This document shows, piece after piece, positions 1-8,126 of a DNA stretch of 64,000 nt. Numbering within the stretch: position 1 is the first letter of the stretch; each line of letters starts with the position of its first letter. The DNA is from an uncultured SAR86 cluster bacterium (lineage in GTDB: Bacteria > Pseudomonadota > Gammaproteobacteria > Magnimaribacterales > Magnimaribacteraceae). The notes below the pieces were generated by a model. It was not told where the DNA came from, searched no databases, and saw only the letters and a program-made list of their open reading frames with translations. The stretch is taken from contig CACBUE010000004.1 of assembly GCA_902542325.1 (NCBI GenBank), positions 1-64,000 of the forward strand, given 5' to 3'. The position numbers were made by a program, and so were the translations under genes.

Positions 1-479
1 TGTGGAGGTATAAAGACTGCAACATCGTTTCTTTTAGGAGGACTCAGATCGGTTAAAAGAACATTGGTGCCGGGAAATTTTAGTCCATAGGCGTGTTTAT
101 TTACTAAAACAAAGTCTCCAACTTGCAATCCTGGAACCATAGACCTGCTTGGTATTTGATAGGGCTCATAAGCAAATGATCTGATGCAAGTTATAGCCAA
201 TAGAATTAAAAAATATGATCTTCCCTCTACTTGTAATTCTTTTAAGGCTATTACTTTTCCAAAAAACCAAGAAACTCCTGCAAATAAAGTTGCAAATGAT
301 AAAACTAACCCAAAATCTAGATTTAATTTAAATACCTGGTAAAGAATCACTAAAGCAAATAAAAACATCATGCCGCTAATGAAATCTTTGGATTTCTTCT
401 TATCTTTCTTAGCAAAAGATACCCATAAAAAGAATAAAACTAATTCAGTCATTATAAGAAGTGATAAAGCTGTATTCAT
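1..479 (-). CDS. lepB: Signal peptidase I (partial, C-terminus outside window)
   Basis: Leader peptidase that removes signal peptides from exported proteins at the outer face of the inner membrane. I translated it by hand from the ATG at 479; it runs off the left edge after about 159 residues. The N-terminal part has three or four hydrophobic segments, then the catalytic serine motif PSRSM followed by GDFVLVNK (box B/C of the S26 family). The region corresponding to RGDVxVF reads RNDVAVF; the catalytic lysine lies just beyond the window. It sits 4 bp downstream of lepA on the same strand, the usual lepA-lepB order. Confidence 0.9.
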   Translation of the reverse strand, partial: MNTALSLLIMTELVLFFLWVSFAKKDKKKSKDFISGMMFLFALVILYQVFKLNLDFGLVLSFATLFAGVSWFFGKVIALKELQVEGRSYFLILLAITCIRSFAYEPYQIPSRSMVPGLQVGDFVLVNKHAYGLKFPGTNVLLTDLSPPKRNDVAVFIPP

Positions 480-483
480 GATA

Positions 484-2268
484 TTAATCTTGTACTTTCA
501 GAACAGATAGAAAAGCATCCTGAGGAACTTCTACCCTTCCAATATTTTTCATCCTCTTTTTTCCTTCTTTTTGTTTTTTTTGCAACTTCATCTTTCTTGT
601 CACATCTCCACCGTAAAGTTTTGCAGTTACATCCTTGCGATAGGCTTTGACAGTCTGTCTAGATACTATTTTTGCTCCTATTGCTGCCTGGATGGCGACA
701 TCAAACTGTTGTCTCGGAATAACTTCTTTCAAAGTCTCAGTAAATTGTTTACCTTTAATATTAGCGACAGTCCTGTGAGCCATATATGCGAGGGCATCTA
801 CTTTATCGCCATTAAGCAATATATCTAACTTAATAACATCAGACTCCTCATATCTATCAAGGCTGTAATCTAGCGAGGCATAACCTCTACTCACGGATTT
901 TAATCTATCAAAAAAATCCACAACAATTTCACTTAAAGGTAGATCATAAACAAGCTCCACTTGACCACCTACATACCTCATATTAATTTGTTTTCCTCGC
1001 CTATCATTACAAAGCTTCATGACAGAGCCAATGTAAGTATCGGGAACAAGGATATTTGCTCTAGCAATAGGTTCTAATATTGTCTTAATTTTTGAAGTCT
1101 CTGGTAATGCACTCGGATTCTCAACACGTCTTACTTGCTGGTCTGTAGTAACTACTTCATAAGCAACGGTTGGTGCTGTAGCTATTAGGTCCATTCCGTA
1201 CTCCCGATTAAGTCTCTCCGAGATAATCTCCATATGTAGAGTTCCCAAAAATCCACATCTAAAGCCAGCGCCTAAAGCTTCAGAATGTTCTGGTTCATAT
1301 TGTAGTGAAGCATCATTTAGACATAACTTTTCCAAGGCCTCTCTAAAAGCTTCAAAATCATCAGAATCTTGCGGGAACAAGGCTGCATAAACTTGAGGAT
1401 TAACTTCCTGAAATCCTTCTAAATTGGCCGTTCCTGAATTAGCTTTTATAATTGTATCGCCAACTGGAGCACCTCTAATCTCTTTGATGCTTGCGCATAT
1501 AAATCCTACTTGACCAGAGTTTAACTCTTGAAGATCAGTTATCTTGGGAGTAAAAACTCCAATTTTGTCTACTGTGTGTGTTTCTTTTCTAGAAAAAATC
1601 TCGATTTTCTCACCCTTTTCTATTCTTCCTTTAACAACTCTCACCAGAGAAACAACTCCTAGATAGTTATCAAACCAAGAATCGATAATTGAGGCCTGTA
1701 ATGGCTCTTCGGTTAGTACCACTGGTGCAGGAACTAACTTGACGACTTGCTCAAGGACGTCTCTAATGCCAGTTCCGTTTTTAGCACTTATTGCTGGTGC
1801 ATCAGATGCATCAACACCAATTATTTCTTCTATTTCCTTTTTTATTTTCTCGGGATCTGCCTGCGCCAAGTCAATTTTATTTAATACAGGAATAATTGTT
1901 AAACCTTCCTCTACCGCGTTATAGCACGTTGAAAGAGTTTGAGCTTCAACTCCTTGTGAGGCATCAACTAGAAGTATTGCACCCTCGCATGCTGATAATG
2001 ATCTTGAAACTTCGTAGGCGAAATCAACATGCCCAGGGGTATCAATGAGGTTGAACTGGTATATCTCACCATCTTCTGCAGTATATTGCAGGTTTACAGT
2101 TTGGGATTTTATGGTGATGCCTCTTTCCTGTTCTAATTCAAGAGTATCAAGAACTTGAGAGGTCATTTCTCTTTGAGATAAACCACCACATAACTCTATG
2201 ATCCTATCTGCTAAAGTGGATTTTCCGTGATCGATATGCGCAATTATTGAGAAATTTCTAATATTCAT
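484..2268 (-). CDS. lepA: Elongation factor 4 (LepA)
   Basis: Translational GTPase acting on stalled or mispositioned ribosomes. 594 residues, the usual family length. The P-loop AHIDHGKST is at about residues 10-18, followed by DTPGH (G3) and NKIDL (G4). The EF-G-like domains and the LepA-specific C-terminal domain, rich in lysine near its end, follow. It lies 34 bp after degP and just before lepB, so it is probably in the rpoE operon. No oddities seen. Confidence 0.97.
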   Translation of the reverse strand: MNIRNFSIIAHIDHGKSTLADRIIELCGGLSQREMTSQVLDTLELEQERGITIKSQTVNLQYTAEDGEIYQFNLIDTPGHVDFAYEVSRSLSACEGAILLVDASQGVEAQTLSTCYNAVEEGLTIIPVLNKIDLAQADPEKIKKEIEEIIGVDASDAPAISAKNGTGIRDVLEQVVKLVPAPVVLTEEPLQASIIDSWFDNYLGVVSLVRVVKGRIEKGEKIEIFSRKETHTVDKIGVFTPKITDLQELNSGQVGFICASIKEIRGAPVGDTIIKANSGTANLEGFQEVNPQVYAALFPQDSDDFEAFREALEKLCLNDASLQYEPEHSEALGAGFRCGFLGTLHMEIISERLNREYGMDLIATAPTVAYEVVTTDQQVRRVENPSALPETSKIKTILEPIARANILVPDTYIGSVMKLCNDRRGKQINMRYVGGQVELVYDLPLSEIVVDFFDRLKSVSRGYASLDYSLDRYEESDVIKLDILLNGDKVDALAYMAHRTVANIKGKQFTETLKEVIPRQQFDVAIQAAIGAKIVSRQTVKAYRKDVTAKLYGGDVTRKMKLQKKQKEGKKRMKNIGRVEVPQDAFLSVLKVQD

Positions 2269-2302
2269 CGGTTATAGCTTTGCTGAAATTTAGCTACAGC
2301 TA

Positions 2303-3691
2303 CTATTCTGACAAATTTATGCTGAGAATTCTCTTATTTCCGTTTCTTGCAACACCGATTGTTGTTCTTCGCTCTATGTCAAGATCAGACAAGACGTCTT
2401 TGAATTCGTTAACATTCTTGATTTTTATCCTAGCCAAGGAGTAAATAATATCTCCTTTTCTTATACCGGAAATGTAAGCTACACCCTCAGGATCAACATT
2501 TGTCACCAGAACACCTTCGATAAATGATCTTTGATCTTCGTTGATTTGATTTTCTACTGTTATCCCAAGAACATTTTGTTCAGTTTCATTAAATGCAATC
2601 GATGGATCGTTAGGAAGCTCACCTACAGTGACCTTGATAGTTTTCTTCTTCCCATCTCTTAAGACCATTGCATTTACTTCCGTATCAGGTCTAATTGCAC
2701 CAACTGTTAAAGGTAAATCTGAAGAATAAAATATCTCTTCCCCATCAAAAAATAGTATTACATCCTCTTCTTTTAAACCTGATTTTTCAGCAGGGCTTTC
2801 TTCGATTATTTGCGAAACCAAGGCTCCTTTTGGTACTTCCATATCCAAAGCCTCAGCTAGCTCACTTGTAATCTCTTGAATACTTACTCCCAGCCAACCT
2901 CTTGCGACATAACCTTTCTCTTTTAATTGATCAGCCACATCCATTGCGTAGTCAATTGGTATTGCGAAAGATACCCCCATGTAACCTCCTGACCTGGTAT
3001 AAATTTGAGAGTTTATTCCAACCACTTCTCCTTCTAGATTAAATAGTGGACCTCCAGAATTTCCAGGATTAATTGCAACATCTGTCTGGATAAAAGGGAC
3101 GTATGTGGAATCTGACCCGTTGGGTATACTTCTTCCTTTCGCACTAACAATTCCAGATGTCACTGAAAACCTTAATTGAAAAGGCGAACCTATAGCAACA
3201 ACCCATTCACCTACTTTTAGCTCTTTTGATTTGCCAATCTCTAAAATCGGTAGATTTTCAGCATCTATTTTAAGTAGTGCTACATCTGATCTTTCATCAG
3301 CCCCAATAACCTCTGCCTTATATTCTCTTCTATCTCCGAGACTAACCGTAATTACATCTGCATCTTCAACAACATGATTGTTGGTAAGTAAGTATCCATC
3401 TTCCGATATTATAAATCCCGATCCAGTCGATACTACCGGTCTTGCATTTTGTCTCGGCATAGAAGGTCTAGGTTGCTGACCAAAGAACCGTTCAAAAAAC
3501 TCGTCATATCTCGGATCTCCAAATCCACGTCCATAAGTATTTCTTTCTTTAACCGTCCTCGAGCTTGTGATGTTGACGACGGCAGGGGATGCTTCCTCTG
3601 CCAAATTTGAGAAATTCGGTAATTCTTTTGACTCTAGTACTGCAAAAAAAGATACAAGAATAGATACCAAAAATAATTTGTATTTTGTCAT
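2303..3691 (-). CDS. degP: Periplasmic serine protease DegP/MucD family
   Basis: Trypsin-like protease/chaperone that degrades misfolded envelope proteins. 462 residues. There is an N-terminal signal peptide (about residues 1-21), then a protease domain with the triad His106 (NNHVVED), Asp136 (RSDVALL) and Ser212 (GNSGGPL). Two PDZ domains follow (about 270-360 and 370-460). The Q-linker with repeated prolines and arginines (about 72-85) resembles the LA loop. It starts 6 bp after rseA, the mucD position of Pseudomonas-type operons. The symbol could equally be mucD. Confidence 0.93.
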   Translation of the reverse strand: MTKYKLFLVSILVSFFAVLESKELPNFSNLAEEASPAVVNITSSRTVKERNTYGRGFGDPRYDEFFERFFGQQPRPSMPRQNARPVVSTGSGFIISEDGYLLTNNHVVEDADVITVSLGDRREYKAEVIGADERSDVALLKIDAENLPILEIGKSKELKVGEWVVAIGSPFQLRFSVTSGIVSAKGRSIPNGSDSTYVPFIQTDVAINPGNSGGPLFNLEGEVVGINSQIYTRSGGYMGVSFAIPIDYAMDVADQLKEKGYVARGWLGVSIQEITSELAEALDMEVPKGALVSQIIEESPAEKSGLKEEDVILFFDGEEIFYSSDLPLTVGAIRPDTEVNAMVLRDGKKKTIKVTVGELPNDPSIAFNETEQNVLGITVENQINEDQRSFIEGVLVTNVDPEGVAYISGIRKGDIIYSLARIKIKNVNEFKDVLSDLDIERRTTIGVARNGNKRILSINLSE

Positions 3692-3697
3692 ATTTAA

Positions 3698-4387
3698 TTA
3701 ATTTATTTTCTCAGCAAAAAAATTTGCATTTTGTAGAATTTTATTCTTCTTTTCAGCAGAAATATTCCCACTTACAGAAACTACATAAATTCCATTCTTA
3801 GATTTGATATAAGAGATTCTAGTAGCTTCACCTGCCCCTATTTTATTGACTTCTTTAATTGGATACAAACTTACTTTGAAGGTTTTATTTGAATTAGGAA
3901 CCCTATAATTTGCCAAAGTTCCTCTTTGATTTGACTTAAAGTCTTGCAAAATACCTAACTCAGACACAGAATTATTCAAAACTTCTATTGCTTGAGGGCT
4001 GTCGATTGCATCCACTATTCTTTGTGAAGCTATGTCAGAGAAAGATTCAACAGAGGTTGGGATTAAGGAATATATAATCACTGCACAAAATCCGAAGATT
4101 GACGCGGCAATATAGCTTGCCTGAGGATATTTATGTTTTTTAATTTCTTCTGGGTCTTCAGGTTGAACCTTATCCAATCCAAAAGAAACCCTATTGGAAA
4201 TATCGATATCTAAAAATTCTGATTCTTCGTTCCTTAGAGCTTCTTTGCCTTGATGAATATTTTTCCAAAATTCTCTATATTCAGGATTAGATGATATTTC
4301 AGATAATATTCTTCTTGTTTCGAAATCAGACAGTTCACCATCTGCTAGTGCAGAAATTTTTTCTTTCATAATTTTATTTTCAATCAT
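3698..4387 (-). CDS. rseA: Anti-sigma-E factor, RseA/MucA family
   Basis: Inner-membrane anti-sigma factor expected to hold sigma-E inactive until it is cleaved under envelope stress. 229 residues. The N-terminal part has the RseA signature (KEKISALADGEL and following acidic helices). A single membrane segment is at about residues 91-110 (YIAASIFGFCAVIIYSLI), and the rest would be periplasmic. The start codon overlaps the rpoE stop by 4 bp (ATGA), suggesting translational coupling; a second Met six codons later is an alternative. Identification rests on context plus the N-terminal motif because the family diverges quickly. No rseB/mucB follows. Confidence 0.85.
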   Translation of the reverse strand: MIENKIMKEKISALADGELSDFETRRILSEISSNPEYREFWKNIHQGKEALRNEESEFLDIDISNRVSFGLDKVQPEDPEEIKKHKYPQASYIAASIFGFCAVIIYSLIPTSVESFSDIASQRIVDAIDSPQAIEVLNNSVSELGILQDFKSNQRGTLANYRVPNSNKTFKVSLYPIKEVNKIGAGEATRISYIKSKNGIYVVSVSGNISAEKKNKILQNANFFAEKIN

Positions 4388-4992
4388 GACTCAATCAGCG
4401 CATATGAGGCCTGGTGACCTTTTCTGTATTCTTTAATTGCATCGTCGATAACCTCTCTACCTCTAAAGATTCTAGACCTAACTGTTCCTACAGGACAATT
4501 TACTACTTCAGCAATTTGCTCGTAACTTAAACCATCAAATTCTCTTAAAGTTAGAGCCGTTTTAGTGTCCTCTCCGAGCCCATTAAGGCTTTCAATAATT
4601 ATTTTCTGCAGCTGAAAAGCATGAAATAAATCTTCTGGCGTATCTTTATCTATTGGTTCTATGGCGTAATCTTCTTCTTTTGAAATATCAGTTTGCAAAA
4701 TTTCGTCTTTTCTCTTTTTAGAGAGTAAATAATTTTTTGATGTGTTAACGGTGATCCTATAGATCCAAGTATAAAATGTGCTATCTTCCCTAAAAGAACC
4801 AATGGATTTGAAAGATTTGATGAAAGAATCTTGAACGAGATCTTCAGCAATTTGTAGATCTTTAACGAACTTAAAGGCAGTAGATATTAATCTAGATTGA
4901 TATTTCAAAACCAACAAATCAAAGGCCTGATAATCCCCGGCCTTGGCTCTTTTAACTAAGCCTAAATCTAGATCTTTATTTGAAATTTTCAT
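4384..4992 (-). CDS. rpoE: ECF sigma factor sigma-E (RpoE/AlgU)
   Basis: Extracytoplasmic-function sigma factor for envelope stress. 202 residues. Region 2 (about residues 20-90) contains DLVQDSFIKSFKSI and the segment FYTWIYRITVNTSKNYL. Region 4 (about 130-185) contains LREFDGLSYEQIAEVVNCPVGTVRSRIFRGRE, a helix-turn-helix that reads the -35 element. The gene is followed by its anti-sigma factor with a 4 bp overlap. A sigma-E type promoter lies directly upstream at 5006-5031, so it is probably self-activated. Confidence 0.95.
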   Translation of the reverse strand: MKISNKDLDLGLVKRAKAGDYQAFDLLVLKYQSRLISTAFKFVKDLQIAEDLVQDSFIKSFKSIGSFREDSTFYTWIYRITVNTSKNYLLSKKRKDEILQTDISKEEDYAIEPIDKDTPEDLFHAFQLQKIIIESLNGLGEDTKTALTLREFDGLSYEQIAEVVNCPVGTVRSRIFRGREVIDDAIKEYRKGHQASYALIES

Positions 4993-5005
4993 AGCTATAC
5001 TTAAA

Positions 5006-5031
5006 TAGACTATATCTTAACGTTAAAGTTC
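5006..5031 (-). promoter_or_regulatory. Sigma-E type autoregulatory promoter of rpoE
   Basis: On the minus strand GAACTT (5026-5031) is followed after exactly 16 bp by TCTA (5006-5009). This fits the sigma-E pattern GAACTT-N16-TCTGA with one change in the -10. It lies in the 43 bp gap between glk and rpoE. The predicted RNA start would be only about 7-10 nt before the rpoE ATG, leaving no room for a normal ribosome binding site. Confidence 0.65.
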
Positions 5032-5035
5032 TCAT

Positions 5036-5956
5036 CTATTTCAATTTCTTTGATAATTCTAATCCCCCTACAAAGCCTATATCTTCGAATAAGACTATTG
5101 CTAAGGGTATTTTTCGCATAAAATCTTTCATAGTTTCACTATCTTCAAAAGTATTTCTAAATTCTTGGTAATCTTCTTCTAACAAAAGAGAATTTACGAT
5201 TGATCCTGATAACAAAACTCCTCCATAGGAACCCCAGACTAGGGCCATATATCTCAAATAAGAAGACAACAGATAATTCAATACATCGATAGCTTGAAGA
5301 CTATATTTATCTCCTCTTTCTAATAAAATATCTTCACTCCTAAGCTCCAGGTTTGTTTTTCCCGACAAAGTTTCATAAAAATATGTTATTCCCTTTCCAG
5401 ACAAGAAATCTTCATATGTTGGTGCTCGGTAATTCTCTTTGGTAAACCTATCTATTATTACTTTCAAGTCAGGCCTTAACTCTTTATCAGAGATATTAAT
5501 ATGACCTGCTTCAGTCGCTATGACAGTATCTCCCAAAATTCCAGCCAAGCCCAAACCTGTTCCTGGAGAAACAAGGATCTTTGGTCCTTCTGTTAAATTT
5601 TTTTGTCCTATATAGGATAAATCTCCAGCTTTTAGATTAAAAAGCGCATAAGCCTGCAATTCAAGATCATTCACGACAATCAACCCTCCAGTAAAGATCT
5701 TCTTTCTAAGATTTTTTATACTGAATTCAAGCTTGGTATTAACGAATGAAACCTTGTCTCCAAAAATAGGGGCGGCAGCACCAATAACCGCCTTATTTAT
5801 ATCCTTTAAACCTTTATCTTTAAAATAAGTAAGACAGAGCTCTTCTATGGAATCAAAATTATTGATCTGATAATTAGCTTTATTACTGTATGCAAGACAA
5901 TCCTTGGTCACACAAAACCTAGCATTTGTCGCTCCCAAATCCGCGATAAGAATCAA
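5036..5956 (-). CDS. glk: Glucokinase
   Basis: ATP-dependent phosphorylation of glucose to glucose 6-phosphate. 306 residues, slightly shorter than E. coli Glk (321). The N-terminal phosphate-binding motif DLGATNARF is at residues 6-14. The motif SPGTGLGLAGI (about 130-141) binds substrate/ATP and TEAGHINI (about 150) matches the Glk-family sugar-binding loop. The ATG overlaps the sdhE stop by 4 bp. It precedes rpoE, so read-through from sdhE-glk may add to rpoE expression. Confidence 0.9.
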   Translation of the reverse strand: MILIADLGATNARFCVTKDCLAYSNKANYQINNFDSIEELCLTYFKDKGLKDINKAVIGAAAPIFGDKVSFVNTKLEFSIKNLRKKIFTGGLIVVNDLELQAYALFNLKAGDLSYIGQKNLTEGPKILVSPGTGLGLAGILGDTVIATEAGHINISDKELRPDLKVIIDRFTKENYRAPTYEDFLSGKGITYFYETLSGKTNLELRSEDILLERGDKYSLQAIDVLNYLLSSYLRYMALVWGSYGGVLLSGSIVNSLLLEEDYQEFRNTFEDSETMKDFMRKIPLAIVLFEDIGFVGGLELSKKLK

Positions 5957-6216
5957 GATGAGGTTCCCAGATTAACATCATGAAAACTTAATATTTTTTT
6001 TATGATTGGCTTAAGAGTTGCGTCTTTAAATGACTTCTTATTCACCAAAATATCAAATATTTCAATATCCTCGTATTCTAATAGTCTTTGGAAATTAGAG
6101 ATTTCATCTTCTTCAAGGTACTCAAAATTATTTTCGACAAAAGGTATGAATATCGCATCAAGCTCCCACAGGCCTCGTCTACATTGCCACAAAATTTTTT
6201 TCTTTAATTCATTCAA
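5953..6216 (-). CDS. sdhE: Succinate dehydrogenase flavinylation factor SdhE (CptB)
   Basis: Small cytoplasmic factor that helps attach FAD to SdhA/FrdA. 87 residues. The signature RRGLWELD (about residues 13-20) matches the RGxxELD motif of the family, and the rest is acidic and helical. The only in-frame start giving this N-terminus is TTG at 6216; the nearby ATG is out of frame. It is paired with ygfZ on the opposite strand across 24 bp, and sdhE-ygfZ adjacency is common in gammaproteobacteria. Confidence 0.85.
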   Translation of the reverse strand: MNELKKKILWQCRRGLWELDAIFIPFVENNFEYLEEDEISNFQRLLEYEDIEIFDILVNKKSFKDATLKPIIKKILSFHDVNLGTSS

Positions 6217-6227
6217 AATAATTCCCT

Positions 6228-6233
6228 TATAAT
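6228..6233 (+). promoter_or_regulatory. Candidate -10 element of ygfZ
   Basis: A perfect TATAAT lies 7 bp before the GTG start of ygfZ, inside the 24 bp gap to sdhE. No good -35 is seen at the standard spacing. If this element is used, transcription would begin at or next to the start codon, giving a leaderless mRNA. Confidence 0.4.
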
Positions 6234-6240
6234 AGTTTAT

Positions 6241-7074
6241 GTGAAAGGAAAAGAGCTAATAAAACTTGAGCATTTGAGCATACTTGAAATAAATGGCAAA
6301 GGTTCATTTGAGCTTCTTCAGGGGCAAATAACGTCCGATATGGAAAAAGTCTCTCTTGATAATTGTGTTATGGGATCTATTTGCGACATTAAAGGTAGAG
6401 TTGTGAGCTCTTTTATTACATCCAAAAATGTAAAAGGAAATAATTCTTTCTTTCTGGTAGGTGAAACAAAAGCATTAGAAGCTACTAAAACTATCCTCGA
6501 AAAATATCAACCCTTTTATGACTGTTCACTTAGATTTAGAAAAGATATCAAATTTTATGCAATTGAAGAGGATTGTTTGCTTAGGAATTTTCCAGAGTCA
6601 AAATTAGATATTTCATTTCAAAATTATGATTCTTTTTTTAGATTGCACTATCTCGAAAAAAAATATCATTTGGTAGCATTTACAGAATCAGAAGAATTTT
6701 TAGGCTTTAACATTTCAAATGATAAATTACCTTGGGAGTTAGATGAAATAATTAATCAAAACTTTGAAATTACATCAGAAGTTATAAATAAATTTACTCC
6801 TCATGAGCTGGGATATCACCTTAATACTAGAATTGATTTTGAGAAAGGTTGTTATACCGGTCAAGAAATTGTCGCGCGAATGCACTATAGAGCAAAAAAA
6901 TTGCCTGAGATTATAGTTAGATCCACAAATAAAGAAGTTAAAGACCTAATGAAAGTTTATGACAAAAATAGCAAGGTGGTAGGGTTAATTTTATCTTGTA
7001 CTAAAACTGATAATAACTATCAATGCCTCCTATCTATGAATAAAAACTATTCCGGTCAAGATCTTGATTTTTAA
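6241..7074 (+). CDS. ygfZ: Folate-binding Fe-S cluster repair protein YgfZ
   Basis: Aminomethyltransferase-fold protein that uses tetrahydrofolate to help maintain iron-sulfur enzymes. 277 residues. The diagnostic motif KGCYTGQEIVARMHYR is at about residues 202-217, with the conserved Cys204. The N-terminal segment FELLQGQITSD also fits the family. The start is GTG; an overlapping ATG two bases upstream is immediately out of frame. There is no clear ribosome binding site. It is convergent with ung, with a 5 bp gap. Confidence 0.9.
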   Translation: MKGKELIKLEHLSILEINGKGSFELLQGQITSDMEKVSLDNCVMGSICDIKGRVVSSFITSKNVKGNNSFFLVGETKALEATKTILEKYQPFYDCSLRFRKDIKFYAIEEDCLLRNFPESKLDISFQNYDSFFRLHYLEKKYHLVAFTESEEFLGFNISNDKLPWELDEIINQNFEITSEVINKFTPHELGYHLNTRIDFEKGCYTGQEIVARMHYRAKKLPEIIVRSTNKEVKDLMKVYDKNSKVVGLILSCTKTDNNYQCLLSMNKNYSGQDLDF

Positions 7075-7079
7075 GTAAT

Positions 7080-7766
7080 TTAATTTTCATCTCTCCATTG
7101 AATTGGCAACTTCCCATTCTTTTCTAAGTATGCATTTGCTTGAGAAAAATGCTTACAACCGAAAAATCCTCTGTGAGCAGATAGTGGAGATGGATGAGGA
7201 GCTTTAAGAACTTTGTGAATTTTAGGATCTATGTTTGACCCTTTTTTTTGAGCATAACTGCCCCATAACATAAATACTAAATTTTCCTTACCGTTTAATA
7301 CTTCAATGATTTTATCTGTAAAGATTTCCCACCCTTGCCCTGCATGAGAGCCAGGATTTCCTTTCCCGACAGTAAGAACTGAATTTAGTAGCAGCACACC
7401 TTGGTCAGCCCAAAAGGTCAAATCACCATGATAAGGTGGTTCTAGCCTTAAGTCTGATTTGATTTCTTTATAAATATTAAGAAGTGACGGTGGGACAGTC
7501 ATTCCCTTATCTACGGAGAACGCCAACCCATTTGCCTGCCCTAATCCATGATATGGATCTTGTCCTAAGATAACTAACTTAACTGAATCAAGAGGGGTTC
7601 TCTCGAGACAGTTGAAAATTTTTTTATTGGGCGGATAAATAACTTCATTCTTTGACTTCTTATCAATCAAAAAATTTCTTAAATCTTCCATATATTCTTC
7701 ATTAAACTCTGACTGAAGTGCTTCAAACCATGAAATATGCATAGCTGGTCTTTTCTTTAAGGTCAT
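7080..7766 (-). CDS. ung: Uracil-DNA glycosylase
   Basis: Removes uracil from DNA to start base excision repair. 228 residues, the normal length. The water-activating motif GQDPYHG has Asp70 and the DNA-binding motif HPSPLS has His191; both family-1 UDG motifs are intact. An internal Met at residue 9 is a possible alternative start. Upstream lies the 360 bp AT-rich region with DnaA boxes. Confidence 0.97.
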   Translation of the reverse strand: MTLKKRPAMHISWFEALQSEFNEEYMEDLRNFLIDKKSKNEVIYPPNKKIFNCLERTPLDSVKLVILGQDPYHGLGQANGLAFSVDKGMTVPPSLLNIYKEIKSDLRLEPPYHGDLTFWADQGVLLLNSVLTVGKGNPGSHAGQGWEIFTDKIIEVLNGKENLVFMLWGSYAQKKGSNIDPKIHKVLKAPHPSPLSAHRGFFGCKHFSQANAYLEKNGKLPIQWRDEN

Positions 7767-7826
7767 TGATTTACATTAAGAGTAATAATTAAATTTTCTT
7801 AAATGGTACTATAAATTTAAACTTTT

Positions 7827-7849
7827 TTATCCACAATTTCTGTGGATAA
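7827..7849. promoter_or_regulatory. Two inverted perfect DnaA boxes
   Basis: TTATCCACA (7827-7835) and TGTGGATAA (7841-7849) form a perfect inverted repeat with a 5 nt spacer. Both match the high-affinity E. coli R-box exactly. A degenerate box (TTGGGATAA) begins 3 bp further on, at 7853. Confidence 0.7.
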
Positions 7850-7947
7850 CTCTTGGGATAACTTTATATTTTTTTTTCTAGCTTGATGTTTAATAGATCT
7901 TTCAGCGGATTGTTCAAAATTCAAACAAAAATTAAATAATTTAATAA

Positions 7948-7960
7948 AATCAATATCTTA
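7948..7960 (+). promoter_or_regulatory. IHF-like site
   Basis: AATCAATATCTTA satisfies WATCARNNNNTTR at every fixed position. The consensus is short and AT-rich, so chance matches are expected in this composition. The site matters only because it lies between DnaA boxes, as in the E. coli origin. Confidence 0.3.
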
Positions 7961-8126
7961 GTTGTTAATTCTAAAGATTTTATACTTTTCAAGAATCTAG
8001 TAATTTAAATTAGAAAAGAAAAAATAAAATGATCCAAAACTGTGCGTAATATCAAATTAATGTGTGAGTATTAGATAATTACTTTTGGAATATGTAAATC
8101 ATTATTTAAAACAATAACTTAGGTAT

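Larger units (their letters stand above)
7767..8126. other. AT-rich intergenic region, candidate oriC
   Basis: This 360 bp stretch has no plausible gene and is more AT-rich than its surroundings. Seen: two perfect DnaA boxes facing each other (7827-7835 and 7841-7849), a degenerate third (7853-7861), a one-mismatch box (8041-8049, minus strand TTACGCACA), and a full match to the IHF consensus WATCARNNNNTTR at 7948-7960. The segment 7768-7826 is almost pure A/T and could serve as an unwinding element. Only two GATC sites were noted. The alternative is a DnaA titration or regulatory site. ung and serA are not typical origin neighbours, so confidence is moderate. Confidence 0.4.

Noticed and set aside
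1739-1924. Small plus-strand ORF inside lepA and many similar shadow ORFs
   Set aside because: They lie entirely within well-conserved genes on the other strand and have no ribosome site or recognisable motif.
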